From Cryptosporangium minutisporangium (GTDB lineage: Bacteria > Actinomycetota > Actinomycetes > Mycobacteriales > Cryptosporangiaceae), in NCBI RefSeq assembly GCF_039536245.1, contig NZ_BAAAYN010000019.1, positions 1 to 64,000 on the forward strand: a stretch of DNA of 64,000 nucleotides, written 5' to 3'. Below the pieces are notes generated by a model that had not been told where the DNA came from, searched no databases, and worked only from the letters and a program-made list of their open reading frames with translations. The translations under genes and the position numbers were made by a program. This document shows, piece by piece, positions 17,617 to 25,779 of this stretch. The stretch's first letter is position 1. Every line of letters begins with the position of its first letter.

Positions 17617-18885
17617 ATGAACGCCGATCTGTCGCCGCTGCGGCGCGTCCGGATTCTCGTCGTGGGCTCCGCCGTCGTCAGCCTCGCGAACGCCGTCACC
17701 GTCCCTTTTCTCGCCATCTACCTGCGCACCGAGCTGGACGTGTCGATCTCCGCGGTGGGGTTGCTGCTGGCCTGCGCCGTGCTGTTCTCGATCGCCGGGG
17801 GCTTCGTCGGCGGCGCGCTGTCGGACGCGCTGGGGCGTCGGGTGGTGCTGTGCGCGGCCGTGCTCGGCGTCGTCGGCTCGTTCGTGGGCCTGTCACTGAG
17901 CGACGACGTCGGCACGGCGTTCGTCTGTACGGCGACGCTCACGACCGCGTCCGGCGCCTACAACCCGGCCGCCAAGGTGCTGCTGGGCGACCTGGTGGCC
18001 CCGGCCGACCGGCCCCGGTGGTTCTCCTACCAGTACCTCGCGATCAACGCCGGTTACGCGGTCGGGCCGCTGCTCGGGACCGTGCTGGGGGTGACCGGGG
18101 ACCGGACTTCGTTCCTCGTCGCGGCTGGGTTCTACGCCCTGTACCTGCCGGTGTTGCTGGTCGTCGCAGCTCCCGACCGGCCGCATGTGGCCCGCGCCGG
18201 AACGCCCGGAACGGGGACGCCCGGCGCACCCGAGGCGGGGCCGGCCGGGATCGGGACGGCCCCGCCGACCAGGCCGGGGTGGCGTACCGCGCTGGCGCGG
18301 TCCGCGCTCGCGCTGGTCACCGACCGGCGGCTGCTCTTGTTGCTGATCGCCGCCGTCCTGCTGGAGACCGTGCACAACAAGATCTCCGTGCTGCTCGCCC
18401 AGTACTTCGTCGGTGCCGACGAGAACAGCACCACTCTCCTGGGTGCGGTGATGACGACGAACGCGGTGGCCGTCGTCGGGCTGCAGGCCGTTCTGGCTCG
18501 GTCCGTCCGTCGGCGCGATCCGCTCCACGCGCTGACCGCCGGTGGCGTGCTGACGTTCGTCGGGATGGCGGGCTTCGCGCTCGCGACCGACCTGTGGCAG
18601 TACGTCGCCGCCATGGTCGTCCTCACCCTCGGCGAGGTGCTCATCGTCCCCTCCGAGTTCGCGCTGCTCGACCGAATCGCCCCCGCTGACCTGCGCGGCG
18701 GCTACTTCGGCGTGCAGACGCTGTCGCAGCTCGGCGGCTTCACCGGCCCGTACCTCGGCAGCCTGATCCTCGCCGCGTACGGCGGTCCGGCCATGTTCCT
18801 CTCGATCGGATCGCTGGCCCTGGTCAGCGTCGGGATCTACCTGTTCGTCGGGCGACTCACTCCGGCGCCGGCGGCGACGCCGTGA
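17617..18885 (+). CDS. Major facilitator superfamily transporter
   Basis: A 422-residue membrane protein with 12 predicted helices in two halves separated by a Pro/Gly-rich loop of about 45 residues (around 185-230). The signature loop GGALSDALGRRVVL between helices 2 and 3 is the MFS motif A. Sequence type suggests a drug:H+ antiporter. No ribosome binding site precedes ATG 17617. It follows a TetR gene by 113 bp with its own dyad in between; a role in efflux controlled by one of these is inferred. Confidence 0.9.
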   Translation: MNADLSPLRRVRILVVGSAVVSLANAVTVPFLAIYLRTELDVSISAVGLLLACAVLFSIAGGFVGGALSDALGRRVVLCAAVLGVVGSFVGLSLSDDVGTAFVCTATLTTASGAYNPAAKVLLGDLVAPADRPRWFSYQYLAINAGYAVGPLLGTVLGVTGDRTSFLVAAGFYALYLPVLLVVAAPDRPHVARAGTPGTGTPGAPEAGPAGIGTAPPTRPGWRTALARSALALVTDRRLLLLLIAAVLLETVHNKISVLLAQYFVGADENSTTLLGAVMTTNAVAVVGLQAVLARSVRRRDPLHALTAGGVLTFVGMAGFALATDLWQYVAAMVVLTLGEVLIVPSEFALLDRIAPADLRGGYFGVQTLSQLGGFTGPYLGSLILAAYGGPAMFLSIGSLALVSVGIYLFVGRLTPAPAATP

Positions 18886-18903
18886 GCGCGCGCAGCCGGT
18901 CGA

Positions 18904-19686
18904 TCACGGCTGCGACCGCGGGGGCAGGGTGAGGATCTCGGCTCCGTCGTCGGTGATGGCGATCGTGTGTTCACTGTGGGCGGTCCGGCAGCCCGTCGCG
19001 CTCCGGAGCGTCCAGCCGTCGGCATCCGTGACGAGTTCGGCGGTGTCCGCCATGACCCACGGCTCCAGCGCCAGCAGCAGCCCGGGGCGCAGTCGGTATC
19101 CACGACCGGGTCGTCCGGTGTTCGGGATGTGCGGACCTTGGTGCATCGTCGAGCCGACGCCGTGACCGCCGAACTCGGTGTTGATTTCGTACCCCGCCTC
19201 GCTGAGCACCACGCCGATGGCATGGGAGATGTCGCCGATGCGAGCATCGGGGCGGGCCACGGCGATTCCTGCGCTCAACGCGCGCTCGGTCGCGCTGATC
19301 AGGGCAACGGTCTCCGAGGACGTCGCGTCACCCACGATGAAGCTGATCGCGGAGTCCGCGACGACCCCACCTGCGGAGACGGCGAGGTCGAGCGTCAGGA
19401 GATCGCCGTTGGCAAGCGTGTAGTCGTAGGGCTTCCCGTGCAGCACAGCGTCGTTGACCGACGTGCAGATGTAGTGACCGAACGGCCCGCGCCCGAAGGA
19501 CGGTTCGTAATCGACGTAGCAGGACTGCGCTCCGGCCTCGGTGATCATGGCTTGGGTCCACAGGTCGATGTCCCGCAGGTTGGTGCCTACCTCGCAGCGG
19601 CTCTTGAGCGTCTGCAGAATGCCGGCGACGAGGGCACCTGCCTCTCTCGCTCGGGGCAGTTCTGTGGTGTTCAAGACCTCGATCAT
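18904..19686 (-). CDS. map: Type I methionine aminopeptidase
   Basis: A 260-residue metalloprotease that removes N-terminal Met from new proteins. Metal ligands are all visible: two Asp in TLDLAVSAGGVVADSAISF, His in GGHGVGSTMHQGPHIPN, Glu in LLALEPWV and Glu in AHSEHTIAI. SVNDAVLHGKP is the substrate-side motif. ATG 19686 has a GGGAAGG ribosome binding site; the longer reading to 19710 is rejected. It is divergent from a tiny XRE regulator and shares a repeat-bearing promoter region with it, unlike housekeeping map genes next to secY/adk. Probably a regulated second copy. Confidence 0.92.
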   Translation of the reverse strand: MIEVLNTTELPRAREAGALVAGILQTLKSRCEVGTNLRDIDLWTQAMITEAGAQSCYVDYEPSFGRGPFGHYICTSVNDAVLHGKPYDYTLANGDLLTLDLAVSAGGVVADSAISFIVGDATSSETVALISATERALSAGIAVARPDARIGDISHAIGVVLSEAGYEINTEFGGHGVGSTMHQGPHIPNTGRPGRGYRLRPGLLLALEPWVMADTAELVTDADGWTLRSATGCRTAHSEHTIAITDDGAEILTLPPRSQP

Positions 19687-19712
19687 CTGGCACCTTCCCG
19701 CGATACCCAATA

Positions 19713-19745
19713 ACTATCCCGGTAAGACTATCCCGGTACTAGAAT
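19713..19745. promoter_or_regulatory. Tandem operator and promoter between map and the XRE gene
   Basis: ACTATCCCGGTA occurs twice in direct orientation (19713-19724 and 19727-19738), a 14-bp period. A TAGAAT -10 hexamer (19740-19745) abuts the second copy and lies 7 nt before ATG 19753. The repeats also lie 27 bp upstream of the map start. One regulator bound here could control both genes. Confidence 0.6.
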
Positions 19746-19752
19746 TGGTGTC

Positions 19753-20013
19753 ATGGTCAGGTTGCCCCTCACCCCCGCAGAGGTCGAACGCGGACAGCGC
19801 CTCGGTGCCCTCCTGCGACGCGCCAGAGGGCAGCGGTCGATGCTCGACATCGCGCTGCGAGCAGGCGTCTCACCCGAGACCCTGCGGAAGATCGAGTCCG
19901 GTCGCGTAGCCACCCCGGCCTTCTCGACCATCGCCGCGATCGCCGACGTACTCGGCCTCTCCCTCGACGCGCTGTGGACCGAGGTCAACCAGGCGGAGCG
20001 GATGGTCTCCTAG
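19753..20013 (+). CDS. XRE-family helix-turn-helix regulator (86 aa)
   Basis: A single-domain Cro/C1-type DNA-binding protein: RLGALLRRARGQRSMLDIALRAGVSPETLRKIESGRVATPAFSTIAAIADVLGLSLDALW spans the five-helix fold (about 16-76). There is no effector domain. ATG 19753 is leaderless by the TAGAAT spacing. The tandem 12-bp repeats just upstream are the likely binding sites, giving autoregulation and control of the divergent methionine aminopeptidase. Confidence 0.9.
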   Translation: MVRLPLTPAEVERGQRLGALLRRARGQRSMLDIALRAGVSPETLRKIESGRVATPAFSTIAAIADVLGLSLDALWTEVNQAERMVS

Positions 20014-20024
20014 CCTCGGCGAAG

Positions 20025-20579
20025 TCACTTCCCTCCATGGGCCATCTCGTCGATCGCGACCGTGACGGCGAGCAGCAGCACCGCGTCCTGATCGGGCGCG
20101 ATCTCCACGCCGTAGGTGTCACGGACCCGGAACCACCGCTTCGACACGTTCGCGACCTTGCGGCCGTCGGCCTCGATCTCGTATTCGTGGTCGGCGATGC
20201 TTCCGTGGGCCTCGAGATCAGGGCCGTTCTCCACCTCGACCTTCCACCGGTCCCGCAGCGGCGAGATCATCGCCTTGTGCACGAGCGCGATGCGGCCGCC
20301 CTCGGGCCCCTCGATCTCCATCGTGTCGCGGATGTGCATTACTCGCTTCTGGATCGTGCAGAGGCGCCGTCCCTCCAGATCCTCGAGGTGGAACGTTTTC
20401 CTGAGCCGCAGTGCCTTCCCGTCCACGTGGAAGGCCCGTTCGCCGTCCTCGTCCTCGACCCAGTAGTCGTCCCCGATCGAGATCAATTTCTGCCGTAACT
20501 GGTAGCGCCGCGCGCTGCCACCGCGTCCGAACGTCTCGCGCTCCTCACGCCGTCTCGCTCGCCGATCTCCTAGCCCCAT
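20025..20579 (-). CDS. LURP-one-related (DUF567) family protein
   Basis: A 184-residue protein matching the LURP-one/scramblase-like beta-barrel fold: RRYQLRQKLISIGDDYWVEDEDGERAF opens the barrel, then KTFHLEDLEGRRLCTIQKRV, WKVEVENG, HEYEIEADGRKVANVSKRWF and a hydrophobic C-terminal helix (AVLLLAVTVAIDEM). Function in bacteria is unknown. ATG 20579 starts where family homology begins; the open frame runs far upstream but is compositionally non-coding. Converges with the XRE gene. First gene of the stress-type island. Confidence 0.85.
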   Translation of the reverse strand: MGLGDRRARRREERETFGRGGSARRYQLRQKLISIGDDYWVEDEDGERAFHVDGKALRLRKTFHLEDLEGRRLCTIQKRVMHIRDTMEIEGPEGGRIALVHKAMISPLRDRWKVEVENGPDLEAHGSIADHEYEIEADGRKVANVSKRWFRVRDTYGVEIAPDQDAVLLLAVTVAIDEMAHGGK

Positions 20580-20677
20580 GCCGCGGCCTCCGTTCAGTGG
20601 AAGGCCCGGCGCGCTGCGCGCCGGGGAGCGACCTGGGCTCGCGATGCCCGGGTGCGCCCATCTCACCGGCTCCACCG

Positions 20678-20884
20678 TGCCCCGAACCGGCGGCCCTGTC
20701 GTCATCCTGCCCGGGTGACGACCCGCGGCGCCGACGGCACGGCTCGTTCGCCGACGGTGGCCGGCGCAGGCCGGCCGGGGCCGCGCCGGGGCGGCCTCAC
20801 CCCGTCGGGATGAGGCGGCGTTCCCGGCGCGTCCGGCACCGTGACCTTCAGCCGGAGTAGTCCGAGCGACCGGAAGGGCGGGCC
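20678..20884. repeat. Intergenic repeat element, copy A (~207 bp)
   Basis: Aligns end to end with 26849-27055. The first 52 bp differ at 9 positions and the last ~66 bp are similarly close (shared GGCACCGTGAC, TTCAGCCGGA, GACCGGAAG); the centre is diverged. This copy fills the gap between the LURP-one start and the BrkB start and ends at the BrkB GTG. It contains the 21-bp dyad at 20795-20815. No conserved reading frame explains the similarity, so it looks like regulatory DNA or a small RNA gene. Confidence 0.65.
20795..20815. promoter_or_regulatory. CCTCATCC-type dyad element
   Basis: Near-perfect 21-bp palindrome with outer arms CCTCA and TGAGG around CCC...GGG, 70 bp upstream of the BrkB start. 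Related sites are at 21947, 23961, 24962 and 36452. Confidence 0.4.
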
Positions 20885-21940
20885 GTGGTGCGTGAGGCCG
20901 GCCGGCGGGTCGGTGCCCGGCTGGGCCGGGCCGGGGCGTCGATCGTGCGTCGGCTGGACGTTCTGCAGAACCGCCACCGATTCCTCGGCCTTCCCTGGGC
21001 GGTGTTCCGCAAGTACTCCGACGACAACGGCGCACAACTGGCGGCGTTACTCACCTACTACGGGTTCCTGAGCCTGTTCCCGCTGCTGCTCGTAGCCACG
21101 GTCATCGTCGTCGAGGTGCTCCGGTCGCAGCCGGAGTTGCAGCAACAGCTACTCGAGCGCCTGGTCAATCCGCAGATCCGGCCCGACGTAGAGCAGGCGC
21201 TGCGCCAGTTGCCGTCGAGCGGATTCCCGCTCGCCCTGGGGCTGGTGAGCCTCGTGTACGCCGGCACCGGCGGCGTGCTCGCCCTCTACTCCGCGCTGAA
21301 CCGGATGTGGGGCGTGCCCCGGCGGGACCTTTACCCCCTCGGCCGGCGATACGTCCGGGTACTCGTCGTTCTCGTACTGGCCTTCGCCAGCGCACTGCTC
21401 TCCGCCGGCTCGGCCGTGGTCACCGACGAGGTGCTGGGGCTCCCCGCGGTGCAACGCGTCGCCGCAGCGGCCGCGACGGCAGCGGAGATGGTCGTGCTCA
21501 TCGCCATCGCGCACAAGATGCTGGTCTGCCGACCACTGCGGATCCGCGACTTCTGGGTCGGCGCCGTCATCGGCGCCGTCGTCATCACCGCTCTGCTCAC
21601 CGTGGCCGTGACCGTGCTTCCGGCCCTCGTCGCCAGGGCCGGACCCGTCTACGGCAGCTTCGCGACGGTGGTAGGGGTCTTCGCGGTGCTGTATCTCCTC
21701 AGCCAGACGCTGGTGCTGAGCGTCGAGATCTCGACCGTCCTCGAGGCGGGGCTCTCACCGCGGGGCCTCACCGACGCCCGGCTGACCGCGAGCGATCGCC
21801 GGGCGCTCGTCCTTCAGGCGCGCCGACAGGAACGGGTCGCCGGCCAACGCATCACCACGACCTTTCCGACGCCGGCCGCGGACCGTTCGTCCGGAGCCGG
21901 CGAGCCCGGAGAGCCGAATCGGGGGGACGTCGCCGAGTAG
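20885..21940 (+). CDS. YihY/BrkB (virulence factor BrkB) family inner-membrane protein
   Basis: A 351-residue protein with six predicted helices. The first follows NGAQLAALLTYYGFLSLFPLLLVATVIV, the family's signature; others include FPLALGLVSLVYAGTGGVLALYSALNRMWGV and VVGVFAVLYLLSQTLVLSVEI. The C-terminus is hydrophilic. Formerly called ribonuclease BN; molecular role unsettled, possibly transport. GTG 20885 abuts repeat copy A; GTG 20888 is equally possible. Confidence 0.88.
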   Translation: MVREAGRRVGARLGRAGASIVRRLDVLQNRHRFLGLPWAVFRKYSDDNGAQLAALLTYYGFLSLFPLLLVATVIVVEVLRSQPELQQQLLERLVNPQIRPDVEQALRQLPSSGFPLALGLVSLVYAGTGGVLALYSALNRMWGVPRRDLYPLGRRYVRVLVVLVLAFASALLSAGSAVVTDEVLGLPAVQRVAAAAATAAEMVVLIAIAHKMLVCRPLRIRDFWVGAVIGAVVITALLTVAVTVLPALVARAGPVYGSFATVVGVFAVLYLLSQTLVLSVEISTVLEAGLSPRGLTDARLTASDRRALVLQARRQERVAGQRITTTFPTPAADRSSGAGEPGEPNRGDVAE

Positions 21941-21946
21941 CGGCGA

Positions 21947-21965
21947 CCATCCGCTCCGGATGAGG
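21947..21965. promoter_or_regulatory. CCTCATCC-type dyad element
   Basis: Contains CATCCG-CTC-CGGATG, a perfect 6-bp dyad followed by AGG, between the convergent ends of the BrkB and GH15 genes. Its position fits a terminator or insulator better than a promoter, although the sequence matches the other dyads. Confidence 0.3.
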
Positions 21966-22002
21966 CGCTTCGTCGTGGCTGCCCAGCGGCCAAGCAGGAC
22001 GG

Positions 22003-23904
22003 TCAGTCGAACTCCTGCTGGAACTCGGCCATGATGATCCGGCCGGCCGCCTCGATCAGGGCCAGGTGGGAGAACGCCTGAGGAAAGTTCCCCAGGTGAC
22101 GCCCGGTCGCGACGTCGAACTCCTCCGCGTAGAGCCCGAGCGGCGACGCAACCCGCAGCAGGCGCTCCATCAGGTCGCGGGCCCGCTGGTGGGCGCCGGT
22201 GATCGCCAGCGCGGAGACCAGCCAGAACGAACAGATGAGGAACGAGCCCTCGCGGCCGGACAGACCGTCGTCGGTCTCGTCGGTGCGATACCGGAGGACG
22301 AAGCCGTCCTCCGTCAGCTCGTCGGCGATCGCGTCCACTGTGGCGCGCAGGCGCGGGTCGTCGTGGGGCAGGAACCCGAAGATCGCCGCGAGCAGCGCTG
22401 AGGCGTCCAACGAGTCGGTTTCGTAGTGCTGACGCAGCACGCCGGCATCGGTCAGGCCGTTGGTGAGGATGTCCTGCTTGATCTCCTCGGCCGTCGCCCG
22501 CCACCGGCTGACGAGCTCCGCGTCCGAACGGATGTCGGCGAGCTTCGCGGCGCGGTCGAGGGCGACCCAGCACATGAGCTTGGACGACACGTAGTGCTGC
22601 GGTTTGCCGCGAGCCTCCCAGATGCCCTGGTCCGGCTCGCGCCAGACCGCTTCGGCGCATCGGGCCTGGGACTCGACGAGCGCCCACAACCGGCGCGGCA
22701 GCCGTTGGCTGCGGCGGCTGTGCAGCAGGATGCAGTCCAGCACCGCGCCGAACACGTCGTTCTGCCGCTGGTCGAAGGCGCCGTTCCCGATCCGCACCGG
22801 GTGGGCGCCCGCGTAGCCCGACAGATCGTTCCGGATGGACTCGGTCAGGTCGCGACGACCGTCGATCCCGTACATGATCTGCAGCGAACCGTCCTCGTTG
22901 GGTTCGAGGTCGGCGACGAACTGCATGAACTCGTCGGCCTCCCAATCCAGGTTCAGGTAGTGCAACGCCTGGAGAGTGAAGGTCGAGTCGCGCATCCAGG
23001 TGTACCGGTAGTCCCAGTTACGCTCGCCCCCGGGTGTCTCGGGCAGGGACGTGGTGAGCGCCGCGATCGTCGCGCCGGTCGGCATGTAGGTCAGGCCCTT
23101 CACCACCAGCGCGGCACGTTGGATCGGGTCGCGCCAGTGATGGTCGGGGATCCGGGCCCGGTCCAGCCACGCGCGCCAGAAGCGGACGGTGGCGCTGAGC
23201 CGACGACCGGCCTCCTGGACGTCGGGCACCGAGGCGAGACCCGCCTGCCACGACAACGAGCAGTAGACCTCGTCGCCGGCGGTCAGCGTCCGCCGCGCCC
23301 GGACCCGGTCGCCCTCGATGCCGAGGGCCAGGTCCGTCTGCAGGCGGATCGTCTGCCCCGCCCCGTGCGCGTCGGCGATGTGCCTGCCGCTGTCCGTCAC
23401 CATCGTCCACTCGGCGGGGACCCGCCCGTAGTCGAAGACCGGCTCGCAGACCAGCTCCATCTCGACGCTGCCCTCGAGGCACCGCATCGTGCGCACGAGT
23501 TGGTGGTCGGCGTCGTCGTCGGCCGGCGGCCGGCTGTGCGGCGTCACCTCGTCCTCGTCCTCGCTGGGCCCCATCGTGAGCGCCTCGCGGACCTCGACCC
23601 AGCCGCTCGGCGTCTTCCAGGTGGTGATCAGCACGTTCGTGCCCGGCTCGTAAGCCCGTGCGGTCGGGTGGTGGACCCCGAACGGACCGATCCGGAAGTA
23701 CCCGGCCTGACGGTCGAGCAGTGTGCCGAACACGCTCGCCGAGTCGAAGCTGGGGACGCAGAGCCAGCCCACCGAGCCGTCCGGCGAGATCAGCGCACCG
23801 GTGTGGCAGTCGGAAAGAAAGGCGTAGTCGGCGATCGGAGGGAACGGGGAGGGCGCGGCAGCGCTCTGCACGTGCGCCCCGGGGGCACTGGCCATCTCAC
23901 CCAT
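22003..23904 (-). CDS. Glycoside hydrolase family 15 protein (glucoamylase/trehalase-like)
   Basis: A 633-residue cytoplasmic enzyme (no signal peptide). The N-terminal beta-sandwich region begins IADYAFLSDCHTGALISPDGSVGWLCVPSFDS, as in actinobacterial GH15 proteins including mycobacterial trehalase. The (alpha/alpha)6 catalytic domain shows NWDYRYTWMRDSTFTL and, near the C-terminus, REGSFLICSFW with a probable catalytic Glu. Likely substrates are trehalose or maltodextrins. ATG 23904 has a GGAGCG ribosome binding site. It converges with BrkB, and a CCTCATCC-type dyad lies 57 bp upstream. Trehalose turnover would fit an osmotic-stress context. Confidence 0.88.
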   Translation of the reverse strand: MGEMASAPGAHVQSAAAPSPFPPIADYAFLSDCHTGALISPDGSVGWLCVPSFDSASVFGTLLDRQAGYFRIGPFGVHHPTARAYEPGTNVLITTWKTPSGWVEVREALTMGPSEDEDEVTPHSRPPADDDADHQLVRTMRCLEGSVEMELVCEPVFDYGRVPAEWTMVTDSGRHIADAHGAGQTIRLQTDLALGIEGDRVRARRTLTAGDEVYCSLSWQAGLASVPDVQEAGRRLSATVRFWRAWLDRARIPDHHWRDPIQRAALVVKGLTYMPTGATIAALTTSLPETPGGERNWDYRYTWMRDSTFTLQALHYLNLDWEADEFMQFVADLEPNEDGSLQIMYGIDGRRDLTESIRNDLSGYAGAHPVRIGNGAFDQRQNDVFGAVLDCILLHSRRSQRLPRRLWALVESQARCAEAVWREPDQGIWEARGKPQHYVSSKLMCWVALDRAAKLADIRSDAELVSRWRATAEEIKQDILTNGLTDAGVLRQHYETDSLDASALLAAIFGFLPHDDPRLRATVDAIADELTEDGFVLRYRTDETDDGLSGREGSFLICSFWLVSALAITGAHQRARDLMERLLRVASPLGLYAEEFDVATGRHLGNFPQAFSHLALIEAAGRIIMAEFQQEFD

Positions 23905-23960
23905 GGTCGCTCCATTCGTCGGCACGAGAACCCATGCTCGACCGATGCAGCGGAGACGCA

Positions 23961-23979
23961 CCTCATCCCGTCAGGGTGG
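23961..23979. promoter_or_regulatory. CCTCATCC-type dyad element
   Basis: CCTCATCCCGTCAGGGTGG, 57-75 bp upstream of the GH15 start; same layout as the element in front of the CMD-family gene. Confidence 0.4.
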
Positions 23980-24072
23980 TTCCTTCCGTACCGAGCGACG
24001 CCGCCGATGCGATGCACACCAGGGGCCGCTGGAGGGGAGAAAAGTGTGCACAGCCGCGACCGGCCGTCCCGC

Positions 24073-24783
24073 TCAGTAGGACGGCGGCATCGGCCGGCCA
24101 GCCGTCGCCGCAGCATCCGGCCCGACGGTCAGCGCCACGTCGAGTGCCAGCTGTGCCTCCAGGACCCGGGGCCGCAGCACCCGCCAGCTCCTTCCGGCCG
24201 CGATGCTCTCGCTCTCCGCGTCGACGGCGGCGATCAGCTCCCGGAGCAGTCCGTTGAGCCGGAGGGCCCACTCCCGACGCGATTCGCCGGGGGCGCTCTC
24301 GACGAGCAGGTCCCATTGGTCGACGAGCCCCACGAGCCCGGTGCGGATCGGTGGCCACACCACGCCGCGGTCCGCGCGGCCCGTCGTGTTCAAGACCGGG
24401 GGCACCCTGCTCTCGGCCGCTGCCACGGTCGAAGAGCGCAGCTGCTGCGCCTGCCGGTCCCACGCCGACCGTCGTTGCGACCGGGAGAGCACTAGACCAC
24501 CGACGAAGAGCCCGACGATAACCAGCACCAGAACGCATCCCAGCACGCTGACCGCGGTGTTGTCCTCGGCTGCGGCCGCTGGGGACTGCGTGCTCGCGGG
24601 CTGAGATGCCGCGGCCTGGCTCTCGGCAGGGCGGGACTGCTCGGCCGCGGACTCGACCGCATTGTTCGGCCGATCGGTGGCACGCGACCTGGGCTCCCCC
24701 TCCGCGCACGCGGCCGGCACTGCAGCGAGTACGGCCACGACGAACGCGGCGCCCAAGAGACGAAGTCGGGGTGAAGCCCTCAT
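24073..24783 (-). CDS. Hypothetical secreted/membrane protein with possible lipobox
   Basis: A 236-residue protein. The N-terminal signal segment (LLGAAFVVAVLAAVPAACAEG) ends in a lipobox-like PAAC. A Ser/Ala/Pro/Gln-rich linker follows (about 30-75), then a transmembrane helix (VSVLGCVLVLVIVGLFVGGLVLS, ~78-100) and a cytoplasmic helical domain of ~130 residues. The two hydrophobic segments would place the linker outside the cell. No family recognised. Same strand as the GH15 gene, 168 bp upstream of it. Confidence 0.7.
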   Translation of the reverse strand: MRASPRLRLLGAAFVVAVLAAVPAACAEGEPRSRATDRPNNAVESAAEQSRPAESQAAASQPASTQSPAAAAEDNTAVSVLGCVLVLVIVGLFVGGLVLSRSQRRSAWDRQAQQLRSSTVAAAESRVPPVLNTTGRADRGVVWPPIRTGLVGLVDQWDLLVESAPGESRREWALRLNGLLRELIAAVDAESESIAAGRSWRVLRPRVLEAQLALDVALTVGPDAAATAGRPMPPSY

Positions 24784-24961
24784 GCGCGGCTCCTACTCAT
24801 CGGCGTGGGGTGCTCCGACGCTATGGAGAGCCGGTCGCCCGGACATCGCTCGCAGGGAATGACTGCCGGATGGTGAATCGACCGGACGTGTCGCCGCACT
24901 GAGCGAGTTGTGCGCCCGGTCGCGTGTTCCTCGATGTCCGGCGCGGAGAGCGCGAGATCCG

Positions 24962-24977
24962 CCCGCTGGGGATGAGG
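24962..24977 (+). promoter_or_regulatory. CCTCATCC-type element (half-conserved)
   Basis: CCCGCTGGGGATGAGG, 54 bp upstream of the chosen SHOCT start. The GGGATGAGG arm matches the dyads at 20795 and 23961; the left arm is poor. Confidence 0.3.
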
Positions 24978-25031
24978 CGGTACCGGCCGCATCCGCGCAA
25001 CGCTGCAATTCGTCGACGGGAGGAGGCCGAT

Positions 25032-25274
25032 GTGCGGTTGGTGCCCAGGCAGTTGCTGCGTGCGGGGATGACCGGCGATGTGCCCTACTACGGCGGACGC
25101 ATGACACCGGCCCAGGCGTACGCCGCGTCCCACCCTCCGCCGCCTCCACCCGCGCCGGCACCACCGGTGGCGAGGAGTGGGCCTGATCCACTGCTGGCGC
25201 TCCAGCACTTGCTCGACACCGGCGTGATCACGACCGAGGAGTACCGGCAGTTCTGCGCCCGGGTGCGTCAGTGA
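25032..25274 (+). CDS. SHOCT-domain protein
   Basis: An 80-residue protein. GTG 25032 is chosen for its GGGAGGAGG ribosome binding site (25018-25026) with 5-nt spacing; earlier in-frame starts at 24924 and 24972 lack one. A poly-Pro/Ala linker separates the N-terminal part from the C-terminal SHOCT helix hairpin (LLALQHLLDTGVITTEEYRQF), a module that mediates interactions or membrane association. The stop overlaps the next start (TGATG), so it begins a tight operon with a DUF6325-like gene and two further small stress-type genes. Confidence 0.8.
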   Translation: MRLVPRQLLRAGMTGDVPYYGGRMTPAQAYAASHPPPPPPAPAPPVARSGPDPLLALQHLLDTGVITTEEYRQFCARVRQ

Positions 25275-25756
25275 TGGCACCGGTGCAGGTGCTCGTCGTG
25301 GGTTTCGACCGCCCTGCGTTCTCCGGCGAGGTTCTCGCCGAGCTCACCCGGCTCCGGCACGCCGGGATCGTCCGCCTGATCGATCTGCTTCTCGTCGCGC
25401 GGGCGGCGGACGGCACGCTCGAAACGCTGACCGCGCCGGCCGGCGTCGGCGCGGGCCTCGGTGGACTCGCCATCAGGCTTCTCGCCCGGCCTGAGGTCGA
25501 GGCCGACGGTGAGGAGCAGGGGCCCGAGTCCGACCCTTCCGGTACGTGGGCGTGGTCTCTGGCCGATGCGGTGCCGGCCGGCTCCGCGGCGGCCGTGGCG
25601 CTGATCGAGCATCTGTGGGCCGAACCCTTGGCGGCCGCGATTCGGCGCGCCGGTGGTACGTCGCTGAACGAGACCTGGCTGGCGACCTATGACCTGGCCC
25701 GGCTCGAGGCCCTGGTCGCGCAGCGCCCGACCAGCGACGTGTCGATGTCGCAGTAA
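25274..25756 (+). CDS. DUF6325-like protein
   Basis: A 160-residue protein: APVQVLVVGFDRPAFSGEVLAELTRLRHAGIVRLIDLLLVAR is the DUF6325 opening, followed by a Gly/Ala-rich helix, an acidic loop and AAVALIEHLWAEPLAAAIRRAGG. ATG 25274 overlaps the SHOCT stop; GTG 25271 would add one residue. Paralogue of the gene at 12622, which is shorter. Members often neighbour SHOCT proteins in actinobacteria; function unknown. Confidence 0.8.
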   Translation: MAPVQVLVVGFDRPAFSGEVLAELTRLRHAGIVRLIDLLLVARAADGTLETLTAPAGVGAGLGGLAIRLLARPEVEADGEEQGPESDPSGTWAWSLADAVPAGSAAAVALIEHLWAEPLAAAIRRAGGTSLNETWLATYDLARLEALVAQRPTSDVSMSQ

Positions 25757-25779
25757 GCGAGACGAGGAGAGGAGTTGAG

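Noticed and set aside
20580-21035. Upstream extension of the LURP-one gene through repeat copy A
   Set aside because: Translation is Arg/Pro/Gly-rich with no homology; the family domain begins right after ATG 20579.
24924-25031. Longer N-terminus for the SHOCT protein
   Set aside because: Starts at 24924 and 24972 have no ribosome binding site, while GTG 25032 has GGGAGGAGG at ideal spacing.
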